Below are positions 49,267 to 58,458 of a stretch of DNA of 64,000 bases, piece by piece. Under the pieces are notes generated by a model. That model was not told the DNA's origin and did not search any database. It saw only the letters and a list, made by a program, of their open reading frames with translations. This DNA comes from CAIUPE01 sp037131735 (lineage in GTDB: Bacteria > Pseudomonadota > Alphaproteobacteria > Rhizobiales > Beijerinckiaceae). The stretch's first letter is position 1; every line of letters begins with the position of its first letter. A program made the translations under genes and the position numbers. The stretch lies in assembly GCA_037131735.1 (NCBI GenBank), contig JBAXQM010000009.1, positions 27,106 to 91,105 of the forward strand. Reading direction: 5' to 3'.

Positions 49267-51597
49267 ATGGCGAAGAAACCGCATGACATGACCGGCGCGG
49301 AGCGTCTGCCCACCCGCGAGGCGCTGCTTGAATGGCTCAAAGGCTCAGGCGGGGCCAAAAACGGCAAACGTGAAATCGCCAAAGCCTTCGGCATCAAAGG
49401 GTCGGGCCGGATCGCGCTCAAAGCGATGATCAAGGATCTCGAAGCCGAGGGCACGCTTGAAAAACGCGGCCGCGCGCTGGTGAAGCCCGGCCATCTCCCG
49501 CCCATCACGATGGTCGATGTGACAAGTCGCGACCGTGACGGTGATCTCGTCGCCCGCCCTGTCGAATGGAACGAGGCGACACAAGGCAAACCCCCGCGCA
49601 TCATTCTCGTGACCGGCGGCAAGAAACGCCCCGGCCAACCCGCGCCGACTGTGGGTGATCGCGTGCTCGCGCGTGTCGAGGTGGCCAATGATAATGCCAC
49701 GCTCTATCGCGGCCGTCCGGTGCGCATTTTGGAGCGGCACAAAGCGCAAACGCTCGGCCAATTCCGGCAAAGCCCGCATGGTGGCGGACGCGTCTTGCCG
49801 ATTGATAAAAAATCACTCGGTCGCGAAATCATGATTCCGCCGGGACAAGAGGGCGATGCGACTGATGGTGATCTTGTCGCCGTCGCGCTTCATCGCAAAA
49901 ATCGTTTAGGCCTCATTGAAGGCCGCGTGACGGAACGTGTGGGCTCGATCAAAACCGAAAAAGCGGTGAGCCTCATTGCCATTCACACGCATCAAATTCC
50001 GCATGTGTTTCCGGCGACAGCGCTCGCCGAAGCGGATGCATCGAAACCGGCAACACTCGCAGGGCCCGGCAAACGCGAAGACTGGCGTCAGGTCAAATTT
50101 GTCACCATCGATCCCGCAGACGCGAAAGATCATGACGACGCCGTTCATGCGATGCATGATCCTGATCCGAAAAACAAAGACGGATTTTTGGTGAGTGTCG
50201 CGATTGCCGATGTCGCAGCCTATGTCCATGAAGGCTCAAGCATGGATCGCGAAGCGCGTCTGCGCGGCAATTCGGTATATTTCCCCGATCGCGTTGTGCC
50301 GATGTTACCGGAGCGCATTTCGAATGATCTGTGTTCCTTGCGTCCGGATGAAGACCGCGCGGCCTTAGCCATCCGTCTTGTAATCGGTGCCGATGGTCGT
50401 GTGCGGCAGCATACGCTACATCGCATTCTCATGCGCTCGCATGCCAAACTTACCTATGAAAAAGCGCAAGCGATTATGGATGCGGATGAGCGCACGCATG
50501 AGGCCTATCCTTGGCTTAAAACACTTTATCAAGCCTGGAACGCCACGCGTGAGGAACGCCGCGCGCGTAACCCGCTTGATCTCGATTTGCCAGAGCGCAA
50601 ATTGAAATTGAATGCCAATGGCGCGGTTGAACGCGTTTATGTGCCCGCGCGGCTTGATGCGCATCGCTTGATCGAAGATTGTATGATTTTGGCAAATGTC
50701 GCCGCCGCTGAAATTCTTGAACGCGCACAAGTGCCTTTGATCTATCGCGTGCATGATGAACCAAGTGCAGAGAAGCGCGAGACATTGCGTGCGGTGCTTG
50801 CTGATCTCGGCACCGATTTACCAAAGGGCGAACGTCTCACGCCGATGCAATTCAATCGCATCTTGGAAAAATTCCGCGATACGGAACATCAAATCTTCAT
50901 CAATGAAATCGTCTTGCGCAGTCAGGCGCAGGCTGAATATTCACCGCAATCCATCGGCCATTTCGGTTTGAATTTGCGGCGCTACGCGCATTTCACCTCG
51001 CCTATTCGCCGATATGCCGATCTCATCGTGCATCGCGCCCTGATCCGGTCAGCCGCGCTTGGATCTGATGGGTTGAGTGAAAAATATATGCCGCAGCTTG
51101 CGGAAATTTCTGCCGAGATTTCAGCAACCGAACGGCGGGCGATGGCGGCAGAACGCGAGACGATTGATCGTCTCATCGCGTTTCACTTGCACGAAAAAAT
51201 CGGCGATATATTTGAAGGCCGCATTGCGGGTGTCACGCGTTCCGGCCTCTTCGTCAAATTGCATGAGACGGGCGCTGATGGCTTTGTGCCTGCGTCCACT
51301 ATCGGCGCGGATTATTATCGTTTCGAAGAACAACTCCACGCGCTTATCGGCACACGCACGGGTGAAACCTTCCGCTTGGGCGATAGCGTGTCTGTGCGTC
51401 TTGTTGAGGCCGCGCCCGTTGCCGGTGCCTTGCGTTTTGAAATTATCACCGGCGGGTCATCAGGTAGCGGATCAGGCAATCGTTTGAAAAGCAAAGGCAT
51501 CCGCAAAGCGAAAAAAGGTCCACGCATCAGTGATGTTGCGCGCGCCGCAAATGCCTTTGATCGAAAGCTTTCTCAAAGCAAAAGAAGACGGAAGTAA
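49267..51597 (+). CDS. rnr: Ribonuclease R
   Basis: RNase R is a 3'-5' exoribonuclease that degrades structured RNA. The 776-residue protein has an N-terminal winged-helix region (about 1-75, TREALLEWLKGSGGAKNGKREIAKAF, of which GKREIAKAFGIKG is typical). Cold-shock domains lie near 75-235. The RNB catalytic domain has VTIDPADAKDHDDAVHA, with the metal-binding Asp residues, and IADVAAYV. A C-terminal S1 domain (about 640-720, GRIAGVTRSGLFVKL) is followed by a basic tail. Orthologues often follow topA, and here the accessory island lies in that place. Confidence 0.96.
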   Translation: MAKKPHDMTGAERLPTREALLEWLKGSGGAKNGKREIAKAFGIKGSGRIALKAMIKDLEAEGTLEKRGRALVKPGHLPPITMVDVTSRDRDGDLVARPVEWNEATQGKPPRIILVTGGKKRPGQPAPTVGDRVLARVEVANDNATLYRGRPVRILERHKAQTLGQFRQSPHGGGRVLPIDKKSLGREIMIPPGQEGDATDGDLVAVALHRKNRLGLIEGRVTERVGSIKTEKAVSLIAIHTHQIPHVFPATALAEADASKPATLAGPGKREDWRQVKFVTIDPADAKDHDDAVHAMHDPDPKNKDGFLVSVAIADVAAYVHEGSSMDREARLRGNSVYFPDRVVPMLPERISNDLCSLRPDEDRAALAIRLVIGADGRVRQHTLHRILMRSHAKLTYEKAQAIMDADERTHEAYPWLKTLYQAWNATREERRARNPLDLDLPERKLKLNANGAVERVYVPARLDAHRLIEDCMILANVAAAEILERAQVPLIYRVHDEPSAEKRETLRAVLADLGTDLPKGERLTPMQFNRILEKFRDTEHQIFINEIVLRSQAQAEYSPQSIGHFGLNLRRYAHFTSPIRRYADLIVHRALIRSAALGSDGLSEKYMPQLAEISAEISATERRAMAAERETIDRLIAFHLHEKIGDIFEGRIAGVTRSGLFVKLHETGADGFVPASTIGADYYRFEEQLHALIGTRTGETFRLGDSVSVRLVEAAPVAGALRFEIITGGSSGSGSGNRLKSKGIRKAKKGPRISDVARAANAFDRKLSQSKRRRK

Positions 51598-51598
51598 A

Positions 51599-52006
51599 AT
51601 GACTGAACTTGAATTTCCCGCCCGCCAAGACCCCTTGCCGCCGCGTGATCGCTGGCGCGCCATCCGCTTGGGTTTCGCGGGTCAATGTCCGCATTGCGGC
51701 CAAGGCAAATTGTTCGGTCGCTATCTCAAAGTTAATCCCACTTGCGCCTCTTGCGGCGAAGATCTCTCGCATCATCGCGCCGATGATCTGCCCGCCTATA
51801 TCGTGCTCTTCATTGTTGGCCATGTCGTCATCGGCACGTTGATGTCGACTGATGCCGAAGGACTATGGCCGCTCTGGATCCATATGACGATCTGGCCATT
51901 GATGACGCTCATTCTGAGCCTCGCGCTGTTGCAGCCCGTCAAAGGTGCTGTCATCGGCCTGCAATGGGCGTTGCGGATGCATGGGTTTGGTGGTGACGAT
52001 ACATGA
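51599..52006 (+). CDS. DUF983 family membrane protein
   Basis: This 135-residue protein has a zinc-ribbon-like N-terminal part (CPHCGQGKLF and CASCGEDLSHH) and then two membrane helices (about 63-82 and 90-112). The start at 51599, one base after the rnr stop, gives MTELEFPARQ. DUF983 proteins are of unknown function and are often next to rnr and a NUDIX gene in this order, as here. The stop overlaps the NUDIX start by 4 bases (ATGA). Confidence 0.9.
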   Translation: MTELEFPARQDPLPPRDRWRAIRLGFAGQCPHCGQGKLFGRYLKVNPTCASCGEDLSHHRADDLPAYIVLFIVGHVVIGTLMSTDAEGLWPLWIHMTIWPLMTLILSLALLQPVKGAVIGLQWALRMHGFGGDDT

Positions 52007-52689
52007 GCGCCGTCAAGCCGGTTGATGCCGCGAGCCTGATCCTCGTCGATGATCTCGGCAAAAAGCCCAAAATCCTCATGGGCAAGCGGCATCAGGATCT
52101 CAAATTCATGCCGTCGAAATTCGTCTTTCCGGGCGGGCGTCTTGATCCCTCAGACCGGAAGGCGGCGGCCTTTGGCGCGCTCGACCATCAGGTTGAAGCC
52201 AAGCTCTCTTTGCGCGTCACACGCCCCAGCCCCGCCCGCGCCCGCGCGCTGGCGCTTGCCGCCTTGCGCGAGACCTATGAGGAGACCGGCATACTGATCG
52301 GTGAGACTGATCTCGGCGCCTATAGCGCCCCGCCCGAAAGTGGCTGGCTGCCCTTCGAACAAGAGGCCATTTGGCCTTCGCTTGACGGGCTGGAGTTTGT
52401 CGCCCGCGCGATCACGCCGCCCTATCATAATCGCCGTTATGACACGCGCTTCTTCCTCTGCAGGACGGATAAAATCGCAAAAGAAATTGCTGGCCATGCG
52501 GGGCCCGATAAAGAGTTGACCGAGCTGGCTTGGGTGACGTTGGAAGACGCCAAAAAACTCGATATTCCAATAATTACCGGGCTCATTCTCGAGTCTTTGA
52601 TTGAGCAATTATCGGCAGGCTTGTCGCCGTTCCGCTCCATTCCTCTCTTCCATGCAAGGCAGGGGCGTCACCTCTGCGACATGTTGTAA
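52003..52689 (+). CDS. NUDIX hydrolase
   Basis: This 228-residue NUDIX enzyme probably hydrolyses a nucleoside diphosphate-linked compound. It has FVFPGGRLDPSD and the NUDIX-box core ALRETYEETGILIGE (REXXEEXG). The insert between the early Gly and the box is longer than normal, typical of the NUDT19-like/CoA-type subgroup. The substrate is not decidable from sequence. It overlaps the DUF983 gene by 4 bases and is followed by the MFS gene after 4 bases, so all are probably one operon. Confidence 0.9.
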   Translation: MSAVKPVDAASLILVDDLGKKPKILMGKRHQDLKFMPSKFVFPGGRLDPSDRKAAAFGALDHQVEAKLSLRVTRPSPARARALALAALRETYEETGILIGETDLGAYSAPPESGWLPFEQEAIWPSLDGLEFVARAITPPYHNRRYDTRFFLCRTDKIAKEIAGHAGPDKELTELAWVTLEDAKKLDIPIITGLILESLIEQLSAGLSPFRSIPLFHARQGRHLCDML

Positions 52690-52693
52690 TGAA

Positions 52694-53860
52694 ATGACTG
52701 AAATAATGGACGACATGTCACCCCGCTACCGTTTGCGCATCATCGCCGCCGCCACAATGATGGTCACTTTGGTCGGCTTTGCGATCACGCTCATCTTTCC
52801 CTATCTCGCTTTGAAGCTCGCCGCGGAGGGCTATTCGCGTCTTTATGTCGGCGTCGCGACCGGCATCAGTGGCATCGGCAATATCTTCGTCGCCCCTCTC
52901 ATTCCGGGGCTCGCAAAACGCTTCGGCGTGCAGAGCGTCATTGTCGGCGCGCTACTTCTGGCGAGCCTTTGCCTTTTGCTGTTCGACCCCTTCCCCTATC
53001 CGGCGATTGATCTGACCTTGCGCTTTTTAACCGGCGCAGCCATCGGATCACTCTTCATCATGGGCGAGTTCTGGATCAACGCCGCGGCACCGGATCACCA
53101 TCGCGGGCTGATCCTCGGCATTTATGGATCATTTCTGGCAGTAGGCTTTGCAGCAGGTCCCGCCATTCTCGATTTGGTCGGCACGACGACACCAACCGCC
53201 CTCTGGATTGGCGCAGCTGTTTTCGTGGCTGCCCTTCTTCCCATCGCGCTGATGACCAAAGGCGCGCCCGGCCTAGAAGGCGGCACCGGCGCGAATGTAA
53301 TGAGCTTCCTCGTCAGCGCGCCCATCGCCACCATTGCCGGACTTCTCTTCGGCATGATCGAGCCGAGCGCGTTCAATCTCCTGCCGCTTTATGGGTTAGG
53401 CGTTGGCCTGCCCCTCGCGAGCGCGACGGCGCTGATCTCCGCCATGGCGCTTGGCAATATGTTGCAAATCCCGCTGGGCATCCTCGCCGACCGTATCGAC
53501 CGCCGATTCATGCTTCTGGCCTGCGCGGTGATTGGCGGCATTCTGACCCTGAGCCTGCCCGCGCTTTCCGCCTCGCCTTGGGCCCTCATGATCGGGATTT
53601 TTGTCTGGAGCGGCCTCGCCTCCGGCTTTTACACTATCGGCCTCACGCTTCTTGGCGCACGGTTTCGCGGGGCGGATCTTGCGCACGCAAACGCGACTTT
53701 TGTCATTCTCTACAATATCGGGCTCCTCGTCGGCCCGCCGATTGTAGGGGCCTCAATGGACTTTTTGCCGCCTCACGGCTTCTTCTGGAGCCTCTCTGTC
53801 ATCTTTATCGGCTATGCCGCACTCGTATCAGCGCGGCTCGCCTTGGGCCGCAGCGGATAA
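52694..53860 (+). CDS. MFS transporter
   Basis: This 388-residue membrane protein has about 12 hydrophobic helices and the MFS-type loop after helix 2 (PLIPGLAKRFG), with the repeat in the second half (IPLGILADRIDRRF). It resembles the YcaD group. Substrate and direction are unknown. The ATG at 52694, four bases after the NUDIX stop, is preferred. Later ATGs at 52706 and 52715 are possible and would only shorten the N-terminus. Confidence 0.88.
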   Translation: MTEIMDDMSPRYRLRIIAAATMMVTLVGFAITLIFPYLALKLAAEGYSRLYVGVATGISGIGNIFVAPLIPGLAKRFGVQSVIVGALLLASLCLLLFDPFPYPAIDLTLRFLTGAAIGSLFIMGEFWINAAAPDHHRGLILGIYGSFLAVGFAAGPAILDLVGTTTPTALWIGAAVFVAALLPIALMTKGAPGLEGGTGANVMSFLVSAPIATIAGLLFGMIEPSAFNLLPLYGLGVGLPLASATALISAMALGNMLQIPLGILADRIDRRFMLLACAVIGGILTLSLPALSASPWALMIGIFVWSGLASGFYTIGLTLLGARFRGADLAHANATFVILYNIGLLVGPPIVGASMDFLPPHGFFWSLSVIFIGYAALVSARLALGRSG

Positions 53861-53884
53861 AGGCCTATTTACCCCGTCTCTTTC

Positions 53885-53912
53885 TTGACAAAGCCGCGCC
53901 ACTTGCTATGGG
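53885..53912 (+). promoter_or_regulatory. Promoter of rpmG
   Basis: TTGACA (53885-53890), a 16-base spacer and TATGGG (53907-53912). The perfect -35 fits a strongly expressed ribosomal protein gene. The leader then runs about 100 bases to the ATG. Confidence 0.6.
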
Positions 53913-53924
53913 TTCGGCCGACAA

Positions 53925-53958
53925 GGGCCGGATGCGGGTCTCCCCGCCTCGCCGGCCC
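53925..53958 (+). other. GC-rich hairpin in the rpmG leader
   Basis: GGGCCGG (53925-53931) pairs with CCGGCCC (53952-53958), with an inner GCGGG/CCCGC. It has no T-run, so it is a leader structure rather than a terminator. Autoregulation by L33 is only a possibility. Confidence 0.45.
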
Positions 53959-54021
53959 GTATGATTTTACTCAGATGTTAATGCAGCCGCCTCCGGTGGC
54001 ACCGAACCAAGGATAAAGACG

Positions 54022-54189
54022 ATGGCCAAGGCCACCACAATCAAGGTCAAGCTGCTCTCCACCGCCGAGACCGGCTATTTCTATGTGACCAAGAAGAATT
54101 CACGCACGATGACCGACAAGATCACGCAGCGGAAATATGATCCGATTGCGAAGAAGCATGTCGAGTTCAAGGAAACCAAGATCAAGTAA
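54022..54189 (+). CDS. rpmG: 50S ribosomal protein L33
   Basis: This 55-residue protein starts MAKATTIKVKLLSTAETGYF and contains YVTKKNSRTMTDK and KYDPIAKKHVEFKETKIK, the complete L33 sequence pattern of proteobacteria. The zinc-binding Cys pairs found in some L33 forms are absent (C-minus type). AAGGA lies 9 bases before the ATG. It has its own promoter and a strong terminator. Confidence 0.98.
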   Translation: MAKATTIKVKLLSTAETGYFYVTKKNSRTMTDKITQRKYDPIAKKHVEFKETKIK

Positions 54190-54213
54190 GATTGGCTTGA
54201 TTGATCTCGTGCG

Positions 54214-54240
54214 AAAGCCGCCTTCGGGCGGCTTTTTTGT
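54214..54240 (+). terminator. Intrinsic terminator after rpmG
   Basis: A 9-bp stem AAAGCCGCC/GGCGGCTTT with a TTCG tetraloop is followed by TTTG. Confidence 0.93.
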
Positions 54241-54305
54241 TTCTAGAATTCAATGCGTTGAGCCTGTTCGCTCAAATGAAAAATGAACAATAAAAACGGC
54301 TCGCG

Positions 54306-54680
54306 TTACGATGCCGGACCGGCATAGGCCTTCACGGTCTCGATAAATTTTCCAATTGAAATGGGCTTGGAGAGATAGGCCTCGCAGCCTTTCGAACGGA
54401 TACGTTCCTCATCACCCTTCATGGCAAAAGCGGTGACGGCGACGATGGGAATGGCTTTTAAGTCTTCATCCGCCTTCATCCATTGGATGATCACTTCACC
54501 CGACACTTCAGGCAATTGAATATCCATCAGCACCAAGGACGGATTGTGAGCGCGGGCCAACTCCATCGCCTCAGTGCCGCTGGCGGTGGAGACAACCTGA
54601 TAGCCATGCGCTTCGAGCAAATCGGTGAAGAGCTTCATATTGAGCTCATTATCTTCGACGATGAGAACCGTCTTGGCCAT
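54306..54680 (-). CDS. divK: Single-domain response regulator DivK
   Basis: DivK is the essential cell-cycle response regulator that works with DivJ and PleC and acts on CtrA control. The 124-residue protein is one receiver domain. The acidic pair Glu9-Asp10, the phosphorylated Asp53 in LVLMDIQLPEVSG, Thr83 in VAVTAFAM and Lys105 in YLSKPIS are all present. The start at 54680 (MAKTVLIVEDNELNMKLF) matches known DivK. An ATG 21 bases upstream is less likely. Proximity to rpmG and DUF3572 is the usual alphaproteobacterial arrangement. No pleD follows within the window. Confidence 0.92.
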   Translation of the reverse strand: MAKTVLIVEDNELNMKLFTDLLEAHGYQVVSTASGTEAMELARAHNPSLVLMDIQLPEVSGEVIIQWMKADEDLKAIPIVAVTAFAMKGDEERIRSKGCEAYLSKPISIGKFIETVKAYAGPAS

Positions 54681-54779
54681 TGACGTATTGTTCCTGCGCA
54701 AAGTCCCGAATTCTTGCTATTAAACGCGATGAGAGGCCGAGTCGGCAAATGCACGACACCACAGGGACGTTTTAAACCG

Positions 54780-55073
54780 ATGAAAAACTCCGCCCCGCCT
54801 GATTCTGAAGGCCTCGCAATCACCGCGCTTCTCTTTATTGCGTCGGAAACCGAGACCCTCTCGCGCTTCATGGAGCTCACCGGCATCGACCCCGGCGATA
54901 TCCGCGCTGCCGCCCAAGACAAGCGCTTCCTCTTGGCCGTCCTCGATTTCCTGATGGCGGATGAGCCGCTCCTCTTGGCTTTTGCTGCGTCCGAAAATCT
55001 AAAACCAGAGATGATCGTGGCTGCGCACGGCAAACTACAAAGAGCGGTTGCGCCCGTTCATGAGACCTATTGA
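54780..55073 (+). CDS. DUF3572 family protein
   Basis: This 97-residue protein is of the alphaproteobacterial DUF3572 family. It starts MKNSAPPDSEGLAITALLFI and contains SRFMELTGIDPGDIRAAA and FLMADEPLLLAFA, the conserved family segments. It is all-helical in outlook, without a signal peptide. The function is unknown. It is divergent from divK with a 99-base gap, a conserved arrangement. Confidence 0.87.
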   Translation: MKNSAPPDSEGLAITALLFIASETETLSRFMELTGIDPGDIRAAAQDKRFLLAVLDFLMADEPLLLAFAASENLKPEMIVAAHGKLQRAVAPVHETY

Positions 55074-55083
55074 AGTTCGCCCG

Positions 55084-55941
55084 TTACGGACAAGGCGTCT
55101 CGGCTCTTGCCTCAAGGGCTACCAGCTGCCCCTTCAAACTGAAACTGAGATAATCCAGTCTTATGGCGGCTGAAACGCCGTTATCCAGGAGATCCATCGA
55201 TACGCGATAAGTCGGTTCATCGACCGGGTGTTTACCCGTTTCGAAATATGAAATCTCGACCGGCCAAGCCTCTGTGACGCGCATGCCAGCTTTTTCGAGA
55301 AGGGCTTTGTCATCGCCAGCAGGTGCGCGCGCCTTGCCAATAACAGCAAAAGTTTCAGGCGCGGATTGGCCTTCATCTGCACCATCATAAACTTGTAGAG
55401 ACGATATCGTTTTGCCCGCTTTTGCGGCGTCAATCAAAGCGCGATAATGTTCGCCGGGATAAAGCGTCGATGCAGGAAATGACAAAACAGATTTGATGGG
55501 CGAAGAAAGACGCACATCGATGCCTGCATCTTTACGCGTCGCAACACCCGATGTTTGAACTGCCGGTGCGCTGCCAACACGGTTCAACACCGAAAAGCGC
55601 ATTGTCTTTCCGTCGGGCTCTTCAGTCGTCATGGATTGACTATCAACAACCCGGGTGCCGGTTTCACCGCCCGCAAGCACCACGAGTTGACGGAAGGTCT
55701 GCACGACGCCCGCGCAAGGCCCGCTTTCCAATTCGAACACGATGCGCCCTTGTGCAGAATCAATACCCGCCGAGCCTTGGACACGATCAAGGACGAGATC
55801 ATAAACCGCGCGATGCGGCACAAGGACGGCCGGAGCAGCCGCCGCGTTCTGACCACAGAACACAATGACTAGAAAGCCGGCCCCCAAGAGGAGGCTAAAG
55901 GCCCGAGGCCCTATGACGCGTGTGTGATTGTATATTTTCAT
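55084..55941 (-). CDS. eipB: Cell envelope integrity protein EipB (DUF1849)
   Basis: EipB is a periplasmic beta-spiral protein needed for envelope integrity in Brucella, described there in connection with TtpA. The 285-residue protein has an N-terminal signal segment (about 14-36, ending NAAA-A). It has the family start PHRAVYDLVLDRVQGSAGIDSAQG, of which HRAVYDLVLD is diagnostic. A conserved Cys lies in ESGPCAGV and a second in the last residues (ETPCP), which can form the known disulfide. It converges on the DUF3572 gene 10 bases away. Confidence 0.92.
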   Translation of the reverse strand: MKIYNHTRVIGPRAFSLLLGAGFLVIVFCGQNAAAAPAVLVPHRAVYDLVLDRVQGSAGIDSAQGRIVFELESGPCAGVVQTFRQLVVLAGGETGTRVVDSQSMTTEEPDGKTMRFSVLNRVGSAPAVQTSGVATRKDAGIDVRLSSPIKSVLSFPASTLYPGEHYRALIDAAKAGKTISSLQVYDGADEGQSAPETFAVIGKARAPAGDDKALLEKAGMRVTEAWPVEISYFETGKHPVDEPTYRVSMDLLDNGVSAAIRLDYLSFSLKGQLVALEARAETPCP

Positions 55942-56009
55942 CTTGCTCTTCTTAAGTGAGCGCGCGAAACCAAAGATCTGAACTGCACACTTACATCCGG
56001 AGAATCCCT

Positions 56010-56474
56010 ATGAGCGTCGAATCCACTCTGGCTTCCCACGGCATCACGCTACCGGAAGCGGCAGCGCCTGTCGCCAATTATGTTCCTGCGGTCATTACCG
56101 GATCCCTTCTCTTTGTTTCGGGCCAACTCTGCCTCCAGAACGGTACTGTTCAGCCTGCTCATAGAGGCAAGCTCGGTGCCGCGATCTCGATTGAAGCCGG
56201 ACAAGAAGCCGCGCGCCTTTGCGCCATCAATCTTCTCGCCCAGGCCAAAACCGCATTGGGTGATCTCGAACGGATTAAACGTTGTGTGCGGCTTGGTGGT
56301 TTCATCAATGCCACACCTGATTTCGGACCCTTACCGCAGGTGATGAATGGCGCATCTGATCTGATGGTGCTAGCGCTTGGCGACAAGGGTCGCCATGCCC
56401 GTACGACAATCGGCGTGGCGCAATTGCCGCTCGATGCCGCCGTTGAGGTAGAAGCCATTTTCGAGATCGCATAA
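56010..56474 (+). CDS. RidA/YjgF family protein
   Basis: This 154-residue protein is of the RidA superfamily, whose members hydrolyse reactive enamine or imine intermediates. The start at 56010 (MSVESTLASHGITLPE) has GGAGA 8 bases upstream. The core contains VPAVITGSLLFVSGQL and, near the C-terminus, ARTTIGVAQLPLDAAVEVEAI. It is longer than classical RidA (about 128 residues) and belongs to the YjgH/UK114-like subgroup with the LPEAAAPVANYV start. Its stop overlaps the GDPD start (TAATG), so the two are coupled. Confidence 0.92.
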   Translation: MSVESTLASHGITLPEAAAPVANYVPAVITGSLLFVSGQLCLQNGTVQPAHRGKLGAAISIEAGQEAARLCAINLLAQAKTALGDLERIKRCVRLGGFINATPDFGPLPQVMNGASDLMVLALGDKGRHARTTIGVAQLPLDAAVEVEAIFEIA

Positions 56475-57220
56475 TGGCCGCACCGCACTGGTTGACCGCA
56501 AAGCCAATTGCCCATCGCGGACTTCATGATCGCGCCGCAGGACTTATCGAGAACACGCTCTCGGCCGCGCGCGCCGCGATTGAAAAAGGCTTTGCCATAG
56601 AATGTGATGTGCAGCTTTCAAGCGATGGTGAGGTATTTGTTTTTCATGATGATCATCTTGATCGTCTGACGACATCATCGGGTGATTTTAAAAAACATTC
56701 AGCCCGTGAAATTGCTGCCATCACGCTGAAAGACACGACTGATCGCATTCCAACACTGCGTGAATTTCTTGATACGCTCTCTGGACATGTGCCGCTTATT
56801 TGCGAGATCAAAAGCCGCTTTGACGGCTCAATTGACGCGGTGCGTGGCGTGGCACAGAGGCTTAAATCCTATCAAGGTCCGGTAGCGCTAAAAAGCTTCG
56901 ATCCAATCATGGTTGAAGCGTTGGTTCATCTCGCTCCCGAGCGTCCGCGCGGCTTTATCGGCGAGAGTATATATGATGATTCAGAGTGGGACTTTCTCTC
57001 AGCCCAGCAAAAGAAAAATCTTACATCGCTGAAAACATTCAACGCCATGAAGCCTGATTTTCTGTCCTGGTATATCAAGGACGTCGATCACGCCTCCCCG
57101 CAAATGATGCGTGAACAATTTGGATTGCCGGTGATGACGTGGACAGTGCGCACCGCCGTTCAACTCGAAAAAGCGCTTCGCTATGCTGATCAAATCGTAT
57201 TCGAAGGATTTAATCCCTGA
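56474..57220 (+). CDS. Glycerophosphodiester phosphodiesterase family protein
   Basis: The enzyme splits glycerophosphodiesters into glycerol 3-phosphate and an alcohol. The 248-residue TIM-barrel protein has IAHRGLHDRAAGLIENTLSA (the HRG motif and Glu), AIECDVQLSSDG (Glu and Asp metal ligands) and VFHDDHLDRLT (catalytic His). No signal peptide is present, so it acts in the cytoplasm (UgpQ-like). It starts one base within the stop of the RidA gene and precedes the FemAB-like gene by 17 bases. Confidence 0.94.
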   Translation: MAAPHWLTAKPIAHRGLHDRAAGLIENTLSAARAAIEKGFAIECDVQLSSDGEVFVFHDDHLDRLTTSSGDFKKHSAREIAAITLKDTTDRIPTLREFLDTLSGHVPLICEIKSRFDGSIDAVRGVAQRLKSYQGPVALKSFDPIMVEALVHLAPERPRGFIGESIYDDSEWDFLSAQQKKNLTSLKTFNAMKPDFLSWYIKDVDHASPQMMREQFGLPVMTWTVRTAVQLEKALRYADQIVFEGFNP

Positions 57221-57237
57221 CATCTTCGGATAAAACC

Positions 57238-58458
57238 ATGGCTCTCACGATCACGCTGGCGCAAAGTCTCAAAGAGATTGATGCCGCGTCTTGGGATCGG
57301 TGCGCGACAGGAACGCCTGACGAAAAAGGTGAAACCGATAACCCCTTTCTTTGCCATGCCTTTCTCTTGGCGCTTGAGGAGTCTCAATCAGCTGTAGCCG
57401 AAACAGGCTGGGGTAGCGCGCATCTCTTGTTGCATAATGACAAGAATGAACTGATGGGGGCTGTTCCCGCCTATCTCAAAAGCCATTCTCGCGGCGAATA
57501 TGTTTTTGATCATGCGTGGGCTGACGCCTATCGCCGTGTCGGCGGTAATTATTATCCGAAGCTACAAGTCTCTGTGCCCTTCACACCCGTGACGGGCCCA
57601 CGGCTTTTGGTTGCGCCCTCCAATCATCAACTAGAATTGAAATTTGAACTCGCCAAAGCCTTAAAATCAGTCGCAGCGAAAACTGGGGCATCGTCTGTGC
57701 ACGCGACTTTTGTGACCGAGGACGATCTCACAGTCTTTTCTGAGAACGCCTATCTCGAAAGATTAGATCAACAATTTCATTGGTTAAACGACAGTTACGA
57801 GTCCTTTGACGATTTTTTGACGAGCCTCTCCTCACGAAAAAGAAAATCGATCAGGCGCGAAAGACGCGATGCGGTGAGCGCGGGTATCAGTATGGAATGG
57901 ATCACCGGCTCGGATCTCAAAGAGCATCATTGGGATGCCTTCTTTGAATTTTATATCGACACAGGCTCGCGCAAATGGGGAAGCCCTTATCTCACGCGCG
58001 AATTTTTCTCGATGATCGGTGAAAGTATGGCCAATAAGATCGTGCTGATCATGGCCAAGCGCGCAGGGCGCTATATTGCTGGCGCGATTAATTTCATCGG
58101 TTCAAGAACACTCTATGGGCGAAATTGGGGCGCGATTGAACATCATCCCTTTTTGCATTTTGAAACCTGTTACTATCAAGCGATGGATTTTGCGATAGCC
58201 CATAAACTCACATCCGTTGAGGCTGGCGCGCAAGGCGAACATAAACTCGCGCGCGGCTATCGCCCGGTCATTATGAGATCCGCGCATTTCTTGCGCGATC
58301 CCGGACTTCATGAAGCAGTTGCCAACTATCTCGAAGAAGAACGCGCTTATGTTGAGCGTCTTGGCGGCGTGTTGACCGAGCACTTGCCTTTCCGCAAACA
58401 TTCACAACTGACTGATGCCAATCAAAATTCGCAAAGGGATGACGACGATGATTTATGA
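57238..58458 (+). CDS. FemAB/GNAT-like protein (COG3146 family)
   Basis: This 406-residue protein is of the DUF482/COG3146 family of the acetyltransferase superfamily. It has the start region SWDRCATGTPD, NPFLCHAFLLALEES, GYLKSHSRGEY-like LKSHSRGEYVFDHAWADAY and, in the middle, SRKRKSIRRERR. NWGAIEHHPFLHFETCYYQ and EAGAQGEHKLARGYRP are highly conserved in the family. It is described as a putative peptidoglycan-type acyl or aminoacyl transferase, but no activity is proven as far as I know. The last 11 bases overlap the HIT gene. Confidence 0.88.
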   Translation: MALTITLAQSLKEIDAASWDRCATGTPDEKGETDNPFLCHAFLLALEESQSAVAETGWGSAHLLLHNDKNELMGAVPAYLKSHSRGEYVFDHAWADAYRRVGGNYYPKLQVSVPFTPVTGPRLLVAPSNHQLELKFELAKALKSVAAKTGASSVHATFVTEDDLTVFSENAYLERLDQQFHWLNDSYESFDDFLTSLSSRKRKSIRRERRDAVSAGISMEWITGSDLKEHHWDAFFEFYIDTGSRKWGSPYLTREFFSMIGESMANKIVLIMAKRAGRYIAGAINFIGSRTLYGRNWGAIEHHPFLHFETCYYQAMDFAIAHKLTSVEAGAQGEHKLARGYRPVIMRSAHFLRDPGLHEAVANYLEEERAYVERLGGVLTEHLPFRKHSQLTDANQNSQRDDDDDL

